IMG/VR virus record: IMGVR_UViG_3300032288_000156
Span: 1-25,431 of that record
Length of the DNA stretch: 25,431 bases
Reading direction: 5' to 3' (one strand)
Origin: a virus
Shown: in pieces, positions 24,891 to 25,431 of the stretch
Layout: every line of letters starts with the position of its first letter
How positions within the stretch are numbered: the first letter of the stretch is position 1
Position numbers and translations under genes: made by a program
Notes under the pieces: model-generated
The model's database searches: none
Seen by the model: the letters and a program-made list of their open reading frames with translations, nothing else
Told to the model about the DNA's origin: nothing

Positions 24891-24920
24891 TAAAAAGGAG
24901 AGTGTCTTTGAAGACACTCC
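24891..24920 (-). terminator. Intrinsic terminator after the 74-aa basic protein gene (repeat copy 3)
   Basis: On the minus strand GAGTGTCT (24919-24912), loop, AGACACTC (24907-24900), then CC and TTTTTAA. The 8-bp stem and short T-run form a Rho-independent terminator 12 bases after the stop at 24932. The plus-strand sequence 24900-24918 is identical over 19 bases to 2833-2851. Confidence 0.75.
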
Positions 24921-24931
24921 CCAATTAACTA

Positions 24932-25156
24932 TTACTTCTTCTTAGTAACAGTTTTTTTACTTGTGATTTTCATTGCACTTCCAACTTTATCTCCCACTCT
25001 TCCTTTTCCATACATAGAAGGATAATACTTTTCTGGATTGATTGCTGGATTTTTACTGCCGCCCTGAACTAGAGTTTGATTAAACAACCCTTGCTTTTGT
25101 GCTTTAGTTAATTCTTGTTTTTTCTTTGGACCGGGTCCCATTACTTTCTTTGCCAT
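24932..25156 (-). CDS. Small basic protein, head module
   Basis: A 74-aa protein, strongly basic, with Lys clusters at both ends (AKKVMGPGPKKKQELTKAQK; ITSKKTVTKKK) and a neutral Gly/Asn/Tyr middle (NPEKYYPSMYGKGRVGDK). No membrane segment or Cys. It is encoded immediately after the major capsid gene, with its own terminator downstream. Candidates are a DNA-binding packaging partner, a capsid-decorating or a minor head protein; the sequence alone does not distinguish these. The start ATG 25156 lies 25 bases after a terminator-like hairpin. Confidence 0.6.
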   Translation of the reverse strand: MAKKVMGPGPKKKQELTKAQKQGLFNQTLVQGGSKNPAINPEKYYPSMYGKGRVGDKVGSAMKITSKKTVTKKK

Positions 25157-25180
25157 TGCTTTGTTTATTTAAAGGTTAAA

Positions 25181-25202
25181 GGAGGGACCAATCGGCCCCT
25201 CC
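25181..25202 (-). terminator. Probable terminator after the major capsid gene
   Basis: On the plus strand GGAGGG (25181-25186) pairs with CCCTCC (25197-25202), extended past one mismatch by CC/GG around an AATC loop. On the minus strand the stem is followed by TTTAACCTTTAAAT, a broken T-run, so efficiency is probably partial and read-through into the next gene is expected. It lies 13 bases beyond the capsid stop. Confidence 0.6.
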
Positions 25203-25214
25203 GTTATTTATTTA

Positions 25215-25431
25215 TCAACCAAATCTGAACAAGATGAAGTTGTTAGCACCCAAGGTACATACACAACGCTCAGATAGGAAGTTAACCTCCATTGCATCAA
25301 GGTCGCTAGTAGCAGCACCACCGGCAGAACCAGTAATCCAAGTCTTGTAACGTCTGTCTTCAGCTTCAGAAGCTCTGTAACGTACGTGCAAGAATGGACG
25401 CTTAGCGTTCTTACCCATGATTTGGTCATAC
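25215..25431 (-). CDS. Major capsid protein, C-terminal end only
   Basis: The last 71 codons of a gene whose start is beyond the right edge. Readable residues include KRPFLHVRYRASEAEDRRYK, TWITGSAGG, LDAMEVNFLSERCVCTLGAN and the terminal FILFRFG. A run ending in F/Y-hydrophobic residues with a conserved NF.SERC.C.LGANNF.LF pattern resembles the C-terminal beta-strands of HK97-fold capsid proteins in podoviruses, and its place ahead of the connector, tube and hub genes is the usual capsid position. The second open frame over the same bases (25208-25429) is a shadow. The call is probable, since only the tail of the protein is visible. Confidence 0.6.
   Translation of the reverse strand, partial: YDQIMGKNAKRPFLHVRYRASEAEDRRYKTWITGSAGGAATSDLDAMEVNFLSERCVCTLGANNFILFRFG

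Noticed and set aside
25208-25429. Alternative minus-strand frame over the capsid gene end
   Set aside because: The other frame shows the capsid-like pattern; this one has none and uses a stop in the intergenic region.
1-25431. tRNA, CRISPR array, insertion sequence or integrase
   Set aside because: I saw no cloverleaf, no spaced direct repeats, no transposase or recombinase motif, and intergenic gaps are too short for most of these.

Overview
The window looks like part of the genome of a tailed double-stranded DNA phage, most likely short-tailed (podovirus-like) and infecting a member of the Bacteroidetes/Flavobacteriia. The phage call rests on a D5-type helicase, the end of a major capsid protein, and a run of genes whose order matches the T7 tail/ejection block. 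The host call is weaker. It rests on one good Bacteroidetes-type promoter (TTG, 19-nt spacer, TATATTTG) at 24081-24052, the AT-leaning composition, A-rich start regions with few strong Shine-Dalgarno sites, and structural proteins of a type I associate with crAss-like and other Bacteroidetes podoviruses.

Region 1 (1-4803, plus strand) is a compact replication/nucleotide-processing module. It holds the C-terminal part of an SF3/D5 primase-helicase (5' end outside the window), three small unknown genes, an SNF2-like SF2 helicase, a PD-(D/E)XK-like nuclease, a VRR-NUC nuclease, a stand-alone DnaA domain IV-like protein, a small unknown protein and another possible PD-(D/E)XK protein. After the first intergenic gap (928/939) the genes overlap or abut, as in a single translationally coupled transcript.

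Region 2 (4800-25431, minus strand, read right to left) is the virion module. It runs: major capsid protein (C-terminal end only), a small basic protein, a 247-aa conserved protein, two head-tail ring/tube candidates, a 1493-aa tail hub/muzzle candidate, two small tail proteins, a 136-aa GNAT-like protein resembling T7 gp13, and then a 296-aa, a 602-aa and a 2872-aa protein in the order of T7 gp14-gp15-gp16. The giant protein is a multidomain (polyvalent-type) protein with a GNAT-like segment and a RelA/SpoT-like segment. It probably enters the cell with the DNA, but that is inference.

The first three virion genes are each followed by a terminator-like hairpin. The third is fused to a promoter that drives the remaining nine genes, about 19 kb with no clear internal terminator. 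The two modules converge at 4800-4803, where their stop codons overlap. No stretch above about 80 bases lacks a gene. I saw no tRNA, CRISPR array, insertion sequence, integrase or attachment site.
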